Positions 54,462-63,195 of a stretch of 64,000 nt of DNA are shown here, piece by piece. The stretch covers positions 1-64,000 of the forward strand of contig DLGD01000019.1 of the NCBI GenBank assembly GCA_002482505.1, read 5' to 3'. The stretch's first letter is position 1, and each line of letters opens with the position of its first letter. This stretch comes from Christensenella sp. UBA7703. Lineage in GTDB: Bacteria; Bacillota; Clostridia; Christensenellales; CAG-138. A program made the translations under genes and the position numbers. Under the pieces are notes generated by a model. That model saw only the letters and a list, made by a program, of their open reading frames with translations. It ran no database searches and was not told where the DNA came from.

Positions 54462-54470
54462 TGCTATACT
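54462..54470 (+). promoter_or_regulatory. Extended -10 promoter
   Basis: TGCTATACT with no good -35; likely drives the UPF0340 gene at 54542. Confidence 0.5.
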
Positions 54471-54541
54471 GTGTTTTTGAAGAAGACAGATTCCTGCAAA
54501 ATTGTAAGGAATTTACACAAAACCACAGAGGTGAAGAAAAA

Positions 54542-55111
54542 ATGGATTACACGGAATTAACCCGCCAGGCGGCAGAGGCCGTTGACCACCTGCTCGCGAG
54601 CGCCCAATACTGCAAAGGCGACATCTTCGTCATCGGTTGTTCGACGAGCGAAATCGTCGGAAAACGCATCGGCTCCGCCTCCAGCGAAGAAGCGGCAAAA
54701 GCCGTGATGGACGCGATTTTGCCGAAGGTGACGGCGGCGGGTTTATATTTGGCAGTGCAGGGCTGCGAACACATCAACCGCGCTATCTGCACCAGCCGCG
54801 CCTGCATGGAACAATACCGCCTGCAGGAAATCTGGGTGCGCCCGTGGCTGCACGCAGGCGGCGCGTTTGCAACCGAGGCGTTTAACCGTATTCCCGATCG
54901 GGTCATGGTGGAAAACGTGGACGCAAAAGCCGCGCTTGGCATGGACATCGGCGGCACGCTGATCGGCATGCATCTGCATCCCGTCGTGGTGCCCGTGCAC
55001 ACGGAGCAAAGAAAGATCGGCGAAGCTTCGTTCATCCTCGCAAAGACCCGACCCAAATATGTCGGCGGCCCGCGCGCACAATATCAGCAGGACGAACCTG
55101 CCCACAAATAA
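54542..55111 (+). CDS. UPF0340 (YwlG-like) protein
   Basis: 189 residues; GAGGTG 8 nt before the ATG. The start LTRQAAEAVDHLL, VIGCSTSEIVGKRIG, QGCEHINRA and the ending DIGGTLIGMHLHPVVVP are the conserved blocks of this family of unknown function. No membrane segment. Confidence 0.9.
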   Translation: MDYTELTRQAAEAVDHLLASAQYCKGDIFVIGCSTSEIVGKRIGSASSEEAAKAVMDAILPKVTAAGLYLAVQGCEHINRAICTSRACMEQYRLQEIWVRPWLHAGGAFATEAFNRIPDRVMVENVDAKAALGMDIGGTLIGMHLHPVVVPVHTEQRKIGEASFILAKTRPKYVGGPRAQYQQDEPAHK

Positions 55112-55243
55112 GCCCTGATTTCTACCAAATGTGGTGTCTTTGAGGGTGATGAAACACAGCATAAAGTAGACGATTGAGCGCATAAAACACACAAAAAACG
55201 CCTAATCATTGGATTTGTTCGGACATTTATACGAAAAAATACA

Positions 55244-55273
55244 TTGCAATTTTACAATTGGGTGTACTATACT
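55244..55273 (+). promoter_or_regulatory. Promoter of the structured RNA
   Basis: -35 TTGCAA (55244-55249), 18-nt spacer, -10 TATACT (55268-55273). The predicted start is about 55280, the first base of the RNA's closing helix. Confidence 0.6.
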
Positions 55274-55279
55274 AACTTT

Positions 55280-55511
55280 GGTATCCGCGTATCGGGTCTG
55301 TGGTTGAAAATCGATGCCAGTCGCAGGCAAAACGATCCACGTAAGCGGGCAAAGCCCCGTGAGCATGGTGCGGTCTAGAAGTAAGTCCAACCGAAGCATA
55401 TCAAAACATGCATTTCGAGAGAGGCAGTAGTGAGAGGCACATCGCCGGGTAGCGACACTTCCAGTTGGCGGGTGTGGGGGCAAAAACCAGGTCAGCCGGC
55501 ACTCGGATATC
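55280..55511 (+). ncRNA. Large structured RNA candidate (possibly raiA-type)
   Basis: About 232 nt with no coding potential. The ends pair: GGTATCCG (55280-55287) with CGGATATC (55504-55511, one G-U). Inside are a nested hairpin (GTGG...ATCG...TGCC-loop-GGCA...CGAT...CCAC, about 55299-55344), a GGGC-AAA-GCCC hairpin, and several purine-rich loops. A promoter starts exactly at the first helix. It could be a free RNA or the leader of the zinc-ribbon gene 37 nt downstream. The family name is a guess from size and look; it could be another RNA class. Confidence 0.5.
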
Positions 55512-55548
55512 AAAAAAATTTCACGAACCGAAAAGGGGAAAAAGCCAA

Positions 55549-55821
55549 ATGTTCCAAGACAAAACACTGGTATGCAAGGATTGCGGTAAGGAATTCGTCT
55601 TTACGGCCGGCGAGCAGGAGTTTTACGCGGAGAAAGGGTTCCAGAATGAGCCTGTCCGCTGCAAAGACTGCCGTTCCAGCCGCAAGACCACGCGCAGCAA
55701 TGATCGCGAGATGTTTGATGCGGTCTGCGCGGAATGCGGGGCGCCAACCAAGATCCCGTTCCAACCCAGAAACGACCGTCCCGTGTATTGCAGCAATTGC
55801 TTCCAGAACCACAAGCGCTAA
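55549..55821 (+). CDS. Double zinc-ribbon protein
   Basis: 90 residues with two C4 zinc ribbons: CKDCGKEF...CKDC and CAECGAP...CSNC. Small proteins of this kind are common in Clostridia and have unknown function; RNA or DNA binding is plausible. It lies directly after the structured RNA and before a strong terminator. Confidence 0.82.
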   Translation: MFQDKTLVCKDCGKEFVFTAGEQEFYAEKGFQNEPVRCKDCRSSRKTTRSNDREMFDAVCAECGAPTKIPFQPRNDRPVYCSNCFQNHKR

Positions 55822-55884
55822 CGCATTCCCCTTATTCCGTTCTCGGATATAATCGGAATCAGTAGTTCACAAAAACGACCTGAG

Positions 55885-55914
55885 AGGCGTTCTCCGAAAA
55901 GAGAACGCCTTTTC
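55885..55914 (+). terminator. Terminator after the zinc-ribbon gene
   Basis: Perfect 10-bp stem AGGCGTTCTC / GAGAACGCCT with a 6-nt loop, then TTTTCC. Confidence 0.88.
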
Positions 55915-55997
55915 CGATTTTTGGCGCGTCTCCTCCTCTCCTATGTTCTTTTTTTGCTTGTTTTCATCTGATCAAAAAAATCTTACATGTTCTCATA

Positions 55998-56048
55998 TTG
56001 ACATTTCTTGTTTTGGGGAATACGATAGTCACATCAAACAATCTTGAT
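55998..56048 (+). promoter_or_regulatory. ars promoter and ArsR operator
   Basis: -35 TTGACA (55998-56003), 17-nt spacer, -10 TACGAT (56021-56026). The operator ATCAAACAATCTTGAT (56033-56048) is a perfect ATCAA-N6-TTGAT dyad, the ArsR-type site, placed over the transcription start. Confidence 0.8.
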
Positions 56049-56064
56049 TTGAGGTGTGATGTCC

Positions 56065-56373
56065 ATGACGAACGCGCAAAGCGCAACCATATTCAAAGCT
56101 TTCTGCGACGAAAACCGGCTCAAGATTCTGGAAGAACTGCGCAGCGGGGAAAAGTGCGCCTGCGTATTGATTGAAAATCTTGGCGTCGGACAATCGGCCT
56201 TGTCCTATCACATGAAGATACTCGTTGAATCCGGCATTGTTTCCGCCCGGCAGGAGGGAAAATGGACGCACTACAGCATCAGCGAGCCGGGCGCCGCGCT
56301 GGCACAGGAGCTGCTCAAAGAGATCACCTCCCCGCAAAGCGAGCGGGAAGAGAACATCTGCGCCTGCAAGTAA
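56065..56373 (+). CDS. arsR: ArsR/SmtB family arsenic-responsive repressor
   Basis: 102 residues from the ATG at 56065 (GAGGTG 8 nt upstream). Winged helix with the metal-binding CAC in EKCACVLIENLG, at the place of the ELCVCDL motif of As(III) sensors, and a further CAC at the C terminus (ENICACK). It represses its own operon until arsenite binds. The operator just upstream supports this. Confidence 0.92.
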   Translation: MTNAQSATIFKAFCDENRLKILEELRSGEKCACVLIENLGVGQSALSYHMKILVESGIVSARQEGKWTHYSISEPGAALAQELLKEITSPQSEREENICACK

Positions 56374-56413
56374 AGAAGAGAAAATAAAATCGAAAACGCA
56401 GTAAGGAAATGCC

Positions 56414-57427
56414 ATGCAACTATTAAAATCCGTCTGGGACTTTTTCCAAAATCAAATACTCGCGATGAAGTGGCTAAACGTTCTCATCGGACACATGCTC
56501 GGCGCATTCGGGCTGGATACGGCAAATCGCTTGGTCGGCAGCCTGCAGTTCTTCGTGTATGACGTGATCAAGATCACGGTCCTACTTTGCACGCTGATCT
56601 TTTTGATCAGTTACATTCAAAGCTTCTTTCCGCCGGAACGCAGCAAGAAGATCCTCGGGCGCTTTCGCGGCATCGGCGCCAACATCATCGCGGCACTGCT
56701 GGGCACGGTCACGCCGTTTTGCTCCTGTTCGTCGATTCCCCTCTTCATCGGCTTTACCTCGGCCGGGCTTCCGGTGGGTGTAACTTTTTCGTTCTTGATC
56801 TCCTCGCCGATGGTAGACCTCGGTTCGCTGGTTCTGTTGATGAGCATTTTCGGCGCGAAGATTGCCATTGTTTACGTTGTTTTCGGTCTCATCATTGCGG
56901 TGATCGGCGGAACATTGATCGAAAAAATGCGCATGGAGCGGTATGTCGAAAGCTTTATTCTCACCGCAGGCAGCGTGGATATCGATTCCCCCGATTTAAC
57001 GATCAAAGACCGGCTCCTCTATGCCAAAGAGCAGATGTTGAGTACATTCAAGAAAGTATTCCCGTATGTACTCGCCGGCGTTGGCATCGGCGCCGTGATT
57101 CACAACTGGATTCCCGAAGAATGGATTGTCACCGTGCTCGGCAACAAAAACCCGTTCGGCGTGGTTCTGGCAACACTGATCGGTGTCCCCATGTATGCGG
57201 ATATCTTCGGAACGATCCCGATTGCCGAGGCGTTGTTTGCCAAAGGCGCACAGCTTGGCTCCGTGCTCTCTTTTATGATGGCGGTGACCACGCTTTCTCT
57301 GCCCTCCATCATCATGCTCAGAAAAGCGGTCAAGCCAAAGTTGCTGGCGCTGTTTATCGCAATCTGCACCGTCGGCATCATATTGGTTGGCTATCTGTTT
57401 AACCTGATTCAGCCGCTGATCGCATAG
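56414..57427 (+). CDS. ArsP-like permease (UPF0718)
   Basis: 337 residues with about eight membrane segments and the metal-binding TPFCSCSS (C103, C105) in a membrane segment. Relatives in ars operons (ArsP) export methylated arsenicals; others have unknown cargo. It is 40 bp after arsR. Confidence 0.85.
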   Translation: MQLLKSVWDFFQNQILAMKWLNVLIGHMLGAFGLDTANRLVGSLQFFVYDVIKITVLLCTLIFLISYIQSFFPPERSKKILGRFRGIGANIIAALLGTVTPFCSCSSIPLFIGFTSAGLPVGVTFSFLISSPMVDLGSLVLLMSIFGAKIAIVYVVFGLIIAVIGGTLIEKMRMERYVESFILTAGSVDIDSPDLTIKDRLLYAKEQMLSTFKKVFPYVLAGVGIGAVIHNWIPEEWIVTVLGNKNPFGVVLATLIGVPMYADIFGTIPIAEALFAKGAQLGSVLSFMMAVTTLSLPSIIMLRKAVKPKLLALFIAICTVGIILVGYLFNLIQPLIA

Positions 57428-57431
57428 GAGA

Positions 57432-57642
57432 TCGATAGAGCGAAATGTTGGCAACCCGTGATCGATTATTCGATTTGCGCCGAGTGTGGCTCTTGCATAG
57501 CGGGATGCTCAATGGTGTATATGCTGCAAAAATGACGCCGGTTCCGGGGCAGCACGCTCAGATTTTATTTACAGGACTATGAACGTTGTGCCGGATCAAA
57601 TTCGGAATGTGTGCATGTAATTAAAACGAAACCTGATTATTA
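57432..57642 (+). pseudogene. Remnant of a small ferredoxin-like gene
   Basis: A frame without a proper start encodes WQPVIDYSICAECGSCIAGC, a 4Fe-4S-type CxxCxxCxxxC, then stops. An adjacent frame continues with AKMTPVPGQHAQIL, and later TGT/TGC codons follow. No ribosome site. It looks like a decayed ferredoxin-type partner of the permease. Confidence 0.45.
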
Positions 57643-57669
57643 GGATAACGCTGAAAGGAACTCATGATT

Positions 57670-58023
57670 ATGGCACTCTTTGGAAAACGGAAAGAAAAAG
57701 AAGAACAGAAACCCTCCTCTTGCTGCTGCGGCAGCTGTGACTGCGAGAGTATGGAACAGGCTGAGAAAGCAAAGACAGATGGCGCGTCGGTCAAGGTGCT
57801 CGGCAGCGGCTGCGCAAAATGCAACGCACTGGAGGCCGCAACGAAAGCCGCATTGGAACAGTTGGGCATGGACACAACCATCGAGCACGTCACGGACTTT
57901 GCAAAGATCGCGTCCTATGGTGTGATGAGCACGCCCGCGTTAGTGGTGGACGGCAAGGTGGTCTCTTACGGGAAGGTGCTGAAAACCGATGAGGTTATCG
58001 CAATCTTGAAGAAGATCCGATAA
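57670..58023 (+). CDS. Thioredoxin-like small redox protein
   Basis: 117 residues from the ATG at 57670 (AAGGA 10 nt upstream). Redox CxxC at C48/C51 (GSGCAKC), cis-Pro in VMSTPALVVDG: the TM0996/MTH895 glutaredoxin-like group. An extra Cys cluster CCCGSCDC (18-25) precedes it and may bind metal or arsenic. It is a standard companion of permeases like the one upstream. Confidence 0.88.
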   Translation: MALFGKRKEKEEQKPSSCCCGSCDCESMEQAEKAKTDGASVKVLGSGCAKCNALEAATKAALEQLGMDTTIEHVTDFAKIASYGVMSTPALVVDGKVVSYGKVLKTDEVIAILKKIR

Positions 58024-58055
58024 GAAACAGACGAGAAAGAGAAAGAGGAACATAT

Positions 58056-59111
58056 ATGGAAGCGAAAAAAAGCTCCGGCATCGGTTTTTTTGAAAAATAC
58101 CTGACGGTATGGGTCATCCTCTGCATGGTTGCGGGCGTACTCATCGGTCAGTTTCTGCCCGGCATTCCCGCTTTCTTAGGCAGATTTGAGTATGCAAATG
58201 TCTCAATTCCGATCGCCATCCTCATCTGGCTGATGATCTACCCCATGATGCTCAAAGTCGATTTTCAGAGCATCAAGAATGTTGGAAAAAACCCGAAGGG
58301 GCTCTTTGTCACCTGGGTGACCAACTGGCTCATCAAGCCGTTTACGATGTTTGGCATCGCCTGGCTGTTTTTCTTTGTGATATTCCGAACGCTGATTCCC
58401 GCAGAGCTTGCAAAGGACTATCTCGCGGGCGCAATTCTGCTTGGCGCCGCTCCCTGTACAGCGATGGTGTTTGTATGGAGTCACCTGACAAAGGGTAACC
58501 CCGCCTACACAGTCGTGCAGGTTGCAACAAATGATCTCATCATCCTCATCGCGTTTACACCAATCGTTGCGCTTTTGCTCGGCATCGGCGGGGTAAAGAT
58601 TCCCTGGGATACGCTGCTTCTCTCCGTCGCGCTCTTTGTGGTGATTCCGCTCGCGGGCGGCATCCTCACGCGAACCGCAATCGTCAAAAAACGCGGCTTA
58701 GAGTATTTTGAGAAAGGTTTTTTACCGAAATTCAACAACGTCACCATAGTCGGGCTTTTGCTCACGCTGATCATCATCTTCTCCTTCCAAGGGAACGTCA
58801 TTCTGGAAAACCCGCTGCATATCGTGCTCATCGCGGTACCGCTGGTGATTCAAACGTTCCTGATCTTCTTTATCGCCTATGGCGCGAGCAAGCTGCTGAA
58901 ACTACCGCACGACATCGCGGCGCCTGCCGGCATGATCGGTGCCTCCAACTTCTTCGAGCTATCCGTCGCTGTCGCGATCTCGCTGTTCGGCACCTCATCT
59001 CCAGCGGCGCTGGCGACCATCGTCGGCGTGCTGACCGAAGTGCCGGTAATGCTGATCCTTGTAAAAATTGCCAACAAAACGACACACTGGTTTCCCGAAC
59101 AATCGAAGTAG
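58056..59111 (+). CDS. acr3: Arsenite efflux transporter Acr3
   Basis: 351 residues, ten hydrophobic segments. The essential Cys is C134 in GAAPCTAMVFVWSHL, the Acr3 signature. It pumps As(III) out of the cell. It is 32 bp after the thioredoxin-like gene. Confidence 0.96.
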   Translation: MEAKKSSGIGFFEKYLTVWVILCMVAGVLIGQFLPGIPAFLGRFEYANVSIPIAILIWLMIYPMMLKVDFQSIKNVGKNPKGLFVTWVTNWLIKPFTMFGIAWLFFFVIFRTLIPAELAKDYLAGAILLGAAPCTAMVFVWSHLTKGNPAYTVVQVATNDLIILIAFTPIVALLLGIGGVKIPWDTLLLSVALFVVIPLAGGILTRTAIVKKRGLEYFEKGFLPKFNNVTIVGLLLTLIIIFSFQGNVILENPLHIVLIAVPLVIQTFLIFFIAYGASKLLKLPHDIAAPAGMIGASNFFELSVAVAISLFGTSSPAALATIVGVLTEVPVMLILVKIANKTTHWFPEQSK

Positions 59112-59141
59112 CGAGTATATCCGCTGAAGGGAGCACGCACT

Positions 59142-60791
59142 ATGAAAATTATCGTCATCGGAGCGGTGGCCGCCGGAACCTCCGCCGCGGCAAAAGCAAG
59201 GCGCAACAGCGAGGACGCGCAGATTACGATCTATGAAAAAGACAGCTACATTTCCTATTCCGGCTGCGGTATGCCATATTTCCTCAGCAAAGCGGTGGCA
59301 ACGGCAGAGGAACTGGCCCCGCGCGATCCCGCATTTTTTCGGAGCAAATACAACATTGAGATCAAAACACGGCACGAAGTCCTTTCGATCAATCCCGATG
59401 AAAAGACGATCTTGGTAAAAAATCTCGCAACGGATCATGTGTTTCCCGATTCATACGACACACTCATCCTCGCAATCGGCGCGCGCGCGGTAACCCCGCC
59501 GATCCCCGGGCGGGAAGGAGCGCATGTCTTCACCCTCCGTAACATCAACGACATGCTGGCAATCCATTCCTTCCTCGAGGAAAAAAGACCGAAATCTGCT
59601 GCCATCATCGGCACGGGCTTCATCGGTCTTGAGATGTGCGAAAGCCTCGTGCGGCTTGGCGTCTCCGTCACGCTTCTGGAAAAACTGCCGCAGGTGACGC
59701 CGGGGCTTGATCCCGACATGGCGGTCTATGTGGAGGCGCACCTCAAAAAGAACGGCATCGCTGTAAAGACCGGTGTTTCGATTGCAAGCATCGAGGCAAC
59801 CAGCGTCGTGCTGGCAGACGGCACGACGGTTCCGGCCGAACTTGTGCTGCTTTCGACCGGGGTTCGCCCAAACAGCGAACTCGCTTTGGCGGCAGGTGTT
59901 ACGCTCGGCGCTTCCGGCGCGATTCTCGTCAACGAACGCATGGAAACGAATCAACCGGGTATTTTCGCCTGCGGGGATTGCATTGAGGAGTTCCACATCG
60001 TCACCGGAAAGCAGGTCTACCGTCCGCTGGGTTCAACCGCGAATAAGACAGGACGCATCGCGGGGGACTGCGCAACAGGCGGCAATCTCGCCTATCGCGG
60101 CACGCTCGGCACCGGTATCTTTCGCGTGCTGGGGCTCACCGTCGGGCAAACGGGGCTTACCGAGCGGGAAGCACGGGAAGCGGGCTATGATGCAGCAATC
60201 TGCCACAGCACCAAGCCCGACAGGCCGGAATACTTCGGCGGCAAGGAGATGGTCATCAAAGCCGTTGCCGACCGGGAGACAGGGAGATTGCTGGGCGCGC
60301 AGATCGTCGGCGAGGCAGGCGTAGACAAGCGCATCGACGTGTTTGCCACTGCGATTACCTACGGCGCGAAGGTCGAAGATCTATTTTATCTCGATCTTGC
60401 CTATGCGCCGCCGTTTTCTACCACGAAAGACCCGGTACTGTACACCGGCATGATCCTTGAAAACGCGATCCACGGCGGGCGACCACTCATGACCGCGCAG
60501 GAGTTGCTTGCGCGAACGGAGGCTGGCGAACCCGTCACCATCATCGACACCCGCGCCCCCGCGCAATATGAAAAGGCGCATGTGGAAGGCGCGATCAGTA
60601 TCCCGCTTTCGGAATTGCGTGCGGCCATCGAATCGCTCGATAAAGACGCCGTTACCGTGACCTATTGCAATAAAGGGGTGACGGGAAACGCCGCGCAGAA
60701 TATCCTGCTCCTGAACGGGTTCAAGCACGTCTATAATCTCTCCGGCGGAATGAACCAGTATCGGATGGTCAAAAACAGCCGCAAACGCTGA
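59142..60791 (+). CDS. CoA-disulfide reductase with C-terminal rhodanese domain
   Basis: 549 residues. FAD-binding N terminus, active-site C42 in SGCGMPYF, and a C-terminal rhodanese domain (about 455-545) with C509 in YCNKGVTG. Such CoADR-Rhd enzymes reduce CoA-disulfide, CoA-persulfide or polysulfide with NAD(P)H. In this operon it may supply thiols for arsenic detoxification (inference). Confidence 0.92.
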   Translation: MKIIVIGAVAAGTSAAAKARRNSEDAQITIYEKDSYISYSGCGMPYFLSKAVATAEELAPRDPAFFRSKYNIEIKTRHEVLSINPDEKTILVKNLATDHVFPDSYDTLILAIGARAVTPPIPGREGAHVFTLRNINDMLAIHSFLEEKRPKSAAIIGTGFIGLEMCESLVRLGVSVTLLEKLPQVTPGLDPDMAVYVEAHLKKNGIAVKTGVSIASIEATSVVLADGTTVPAELVLLSTGVRPNSELALAAGVTLGASGAILVNERMETNQPGIFACGDCIEEFHIVTGKQVYRPLGSTANKTGRIAGDCATGGNLAYRGTLGTGIFRVLGLTVGQTGLTEREAREAGYDAAICHSTKPDRPEYFGGKEMVIKAVADRETGRLLGAQIVGEAGVDKRIDVFATAITYGAKVEDLFYLDLAYAPPFSTTKDPVLYTGMILENAIHGGRPLMTAQELLARTEAGEPVTIIDTRAPAQYEKAHVEGAISIPLSELRAAIESLDKDAVTVTYCNKGVTGNAAQNILLLNGFKHVYNLSGGMNQYRMVKNSRKR

Positions 60792-60884
60792 GCGTGTCCA
60801 TTCCGGCTTCCCCGCTTGTCAGCAATCCGCGCGCGTGTTATGCTCATAAGGCAAACACGCGAAGAAATCGAGGAAGAGAAAGAG

Positions 60885-62096
60885 ATGGAATCCGTCAAAG
60901 ACCGCTTCCTGCGGTACGTCAAGATCGACACCCAATCCGAACATCATGTGGACAAAATCCCCAGCACAGACAAGCAGTTTGTGCTCTGCCGCCTGCTGAG
61001 GGATGAACTGCTTGCGCTCGGCGCTGCGGACGTTCAGCTTAGCCCGCACGGATACGTGACCGCAACCATTCCCGCAAACACGAACAAAAGCGCACCCGTG
61101 ATCGGGCTGCTTTCACATGTGGATACGTCCGACGCCGTCAGCGGCGCAAACGTAAAACCGCTGCTTACGCCGAACTACGCGGGCGGCGACATCGACATGG
61201 GCAACGGCTATGTACTCTCCCCCACGGATTCTCCCGCACTGCTCACGCACATCGGCGAGGAGATCATCTGCACGGACGGAACCACGCTGCTCGGCGCGGA
61301 CGATAAGGCAGGCGTTGCCGAGATCATGACCTTTGCCGAACACATGCTTTCTCCCCATGCACCGGAGCACGGCAAGATTCGCATCGGGTTCACGCCGGAT
61401 GAAGAAGTCGGCCGCGGGGTGGATCTTTTCGACGTGCCCGCTTTCGGCGCGGACTTTGGCTATACGGTGGACGGCGGTGCGATGGGCGAAATCAACTATG
61501 AATGCTTCAACGCCGCGAGCGCGGAGATCCGCATTCAGGGGCGCAGCACACATACCGGCAGCGCAAAGGGGCGGATGATCAATGCCTCGCTGCTGGCGAT
61601 GGAGCTGCACGATCTGCTGCCCCGCTTTGAAAACCCCGCCTGCACGGAAGAATATGAGGGATTCTTCCATCTCGAGCGGCTGGATTCCCATGTGGACAAC
61701 GCCTATCTATACTATCTGCTGCGCGACCATGACGCGGAGAAGTTCGCACAAAAGAAGGCGCTGATCGAAAAAGCCTGTGCCTATATGAACGAAAAATACG
61801 GCGCGGGAACGGTCTCGCTGGAGCTTGCGGACTCCTACTACAACATGAAGACAAAGGTGCCGGAGTTTATTGTGGAGGCGGCAAAGCGCGCGATGGAAAC
61901 AGTCGGCATAACGCCGTTTTGCGCACCGATCCGCGGCGGCACGGATGGTTCGCGGCTGAGCTACATGGGTCTGCCCTGCCCGAATCTCTGCACCGGCGGG
62001 CATAACTTCCACGGGCGATATGAGTTCATCAGCACACAGGCGATGGAGAAGGTGGTACAGATTCTGGAAGCACTCATCCCCTCGTTTGTAAAATAA
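60885..62096 (+). CDS. pepT: Peptidase T (tripeptidase)
   Basis: 403 residues from the ATG at 60885 (GAGGAAGAG site; open frame upstream). M20 family: zinc ligands H78 (SHVDTSD, with D80), D140 (GADDKAG), and the base Glu in TPDEEVGRG (173-174). It cleaves N-terminal residues from tripeptides in the cytoplasm. Confidence 0.95.
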   Translation: MESVKDRFLRYVKIDTQSEHHVDKIPSTDKQFVLCRLLRDELLALGAADVQLSPHGYVTATIPANTNKSAPVIGLLSHVDTSDAVSGANVKPLLTPNYAGGDIDMGNGYVLSPTDSPALLTHIGEEIICTDGTTLLGADDKAGVAEIMTFAEHMLSPHAPEHGKIRIGFTPDEEVGRGVDLFDVPAFGADFGYTVDGGAMGEINYECFNAASAEIRIQGRSTHTGSAKGRMINASLLAMELHDLLPRFENPACTEEYEGFFHLERLDSHVDNAYLYYLLRDHDAEKFAQKKALIEKACAYMNEKYGAGTVSLELADSYYNMKTKVPEFIVEAAKRAMETVGITPFCAPIRGGTDGSRLSYMGLPCPNLCTGGHNFHGRYEFISTQAMEKVVQILEALIPSFVK

Positions 62097-62116
62097 ACAT
62101 ACGATTGCAATCAAAA

Positions 62117-62148
62117 AGACGCTTCCGTAAGGGAGCGTCTTTTGCTTT
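62117..62148. terminator. Terminator after pepT
   Basis: AGACGCTTCC / GGGAGCGTCT stem with a GTAA loop, T run after and A run before; can also serve the minus-strand gene ending at 62163. Confidence 0.85.
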
Positions 62149-62162
62149 TGCGTATGGATTTT

Positions 62163-62390
62163 CTAGATATCCCAACTCTTCTTTTCTTTGCCTTGTTTGT
62201 CGCGTGCTTCCTGCTCCGCGCGGCGTTTTTCGTCCGCGAGGTGATGCCGGACAAGCTCCTCTTTTTCCGAGTAAGACATTGGGTTATGGGAAATCATGTT
62301 GCGAAGCACATCCAGTTTCGCCTGCGCCGTGACCTGTTGCGGGTCGCTCCAGTCGACAGGCGCGCCGAATCGAGCACCATTATGGGACAC
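62163..62390 (-). CDS. Small charged protein, unknown
   Basis: 75 residues, GTG start at 62390 with GGAAGTG 6 nt upstream. Soluble, with a highly charged helical C-terminal half (EEL...KRRAEQEARDKQGKEKK). No family recognised; length and ribosome site support a real gene. Confidence 0.5.
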   Translation of the reverse strand: MSHNGARFGAPVDWSDPQQVTAQAKLDVLRNMISHNPMSYSEKEELVRHHLADEKRRAEQEARDKQGKEKKSWDI

Positions 62391-62477
62391 GATACGTCAC
62401 TTCCGTTTCGCATGAAATTTCTTTTGCTCATTGTATGCCCGCGCATTCGGGTTGTCAATCCAGCCAAACGCGAAAGG

Positions 62478-63131
62478 CTATTTGTTCCGCATTTCCCCTC
62501 GATATCCGGGAAACCCTGTGAACAGATAGACCCCGAGGATTGCGTTAAAGCCCGTTGCGGCAAAGACACTGAATCGCTCAAACACACCAAAGAGGCTCTT
62601 TGGCGCAAGGCCGATGCCGACAGGGCCCGCAAACATGACCACAAGCGCGATGGTTGCCAGCACACCGAGCGAAACATATGCCTTTTTACGCAAGCCGCCG
62701 ATGATGAACAGCACCAGAGAGAGAATCGAAAGTCCGACCACGCCCGCCGTGACCACCATGTGCATCACATCCTGAAACGTGCCTGCATAACCGCTCTGTG
62801 TCAGCGGAAAACTCGCATAGCCTGCGGCAGAGACCCAATTCATCGCGGCAAAGAGAGATGCGCCCAGGCGCAGGGGTTTGTTGAGCTTGCCCTGCACGAA
62901 TACGCAAACCATCATCACGCTCACGATGCCGCAGAGGTTGTAAAGGCTCGAAAGCTGACTCCAGAGCATTCTGGAAGGCGCGTTCGCGGCGCTCAGATCG
63001 CTCACCGCCTGCTGCGTCCAGACATAGCCCGGATACGCCAGCGGAGAAAACACGACCGCCGCCGCGTAGGAAAGCAGGCTGACAATGCCAAGCAGTCCAA
63101 GCCACTGGATGAGTGGTTTCTTTGGTTTCAC
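62478..63131 (-). CDS. DUF998 family membrane protein
   Basis: 217 residues from the GTG at 63131 (GGGGGT 9 nt upstream; the frame is open further up). About six membrane segments with PGYVWTQQAVSDL near the first loop, as in DUF998 proteins. Function is unknown. Confidence 0.8.
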   Translation of the reverse strand: MKPKKPLIQWLGLLGIVSLLSYAAAVVFSPLAYPGYVWTQQAVSDLSAANAPSRMLWSQLSSLYNLCGIVSVMMVCVFVQGKLNKPLRLGASLFAAMNWVSAAGYASFPLTQSGYAGTFQDVMHMVVTAGVVGLSILSLVLFIIGGLRKKAYVSLGVLATIALVVMFAGPVGIGLAPKSLFGVFERFSVFAATGFNAILGVYLFTGFPGYRGEMRNK

Positions 63132-63195
63132 GGTTTGATTACCCCCATTTTTTATTTGGTTGTCCTCTTTCACGCATCCCAAACGCAAAAGAGTG

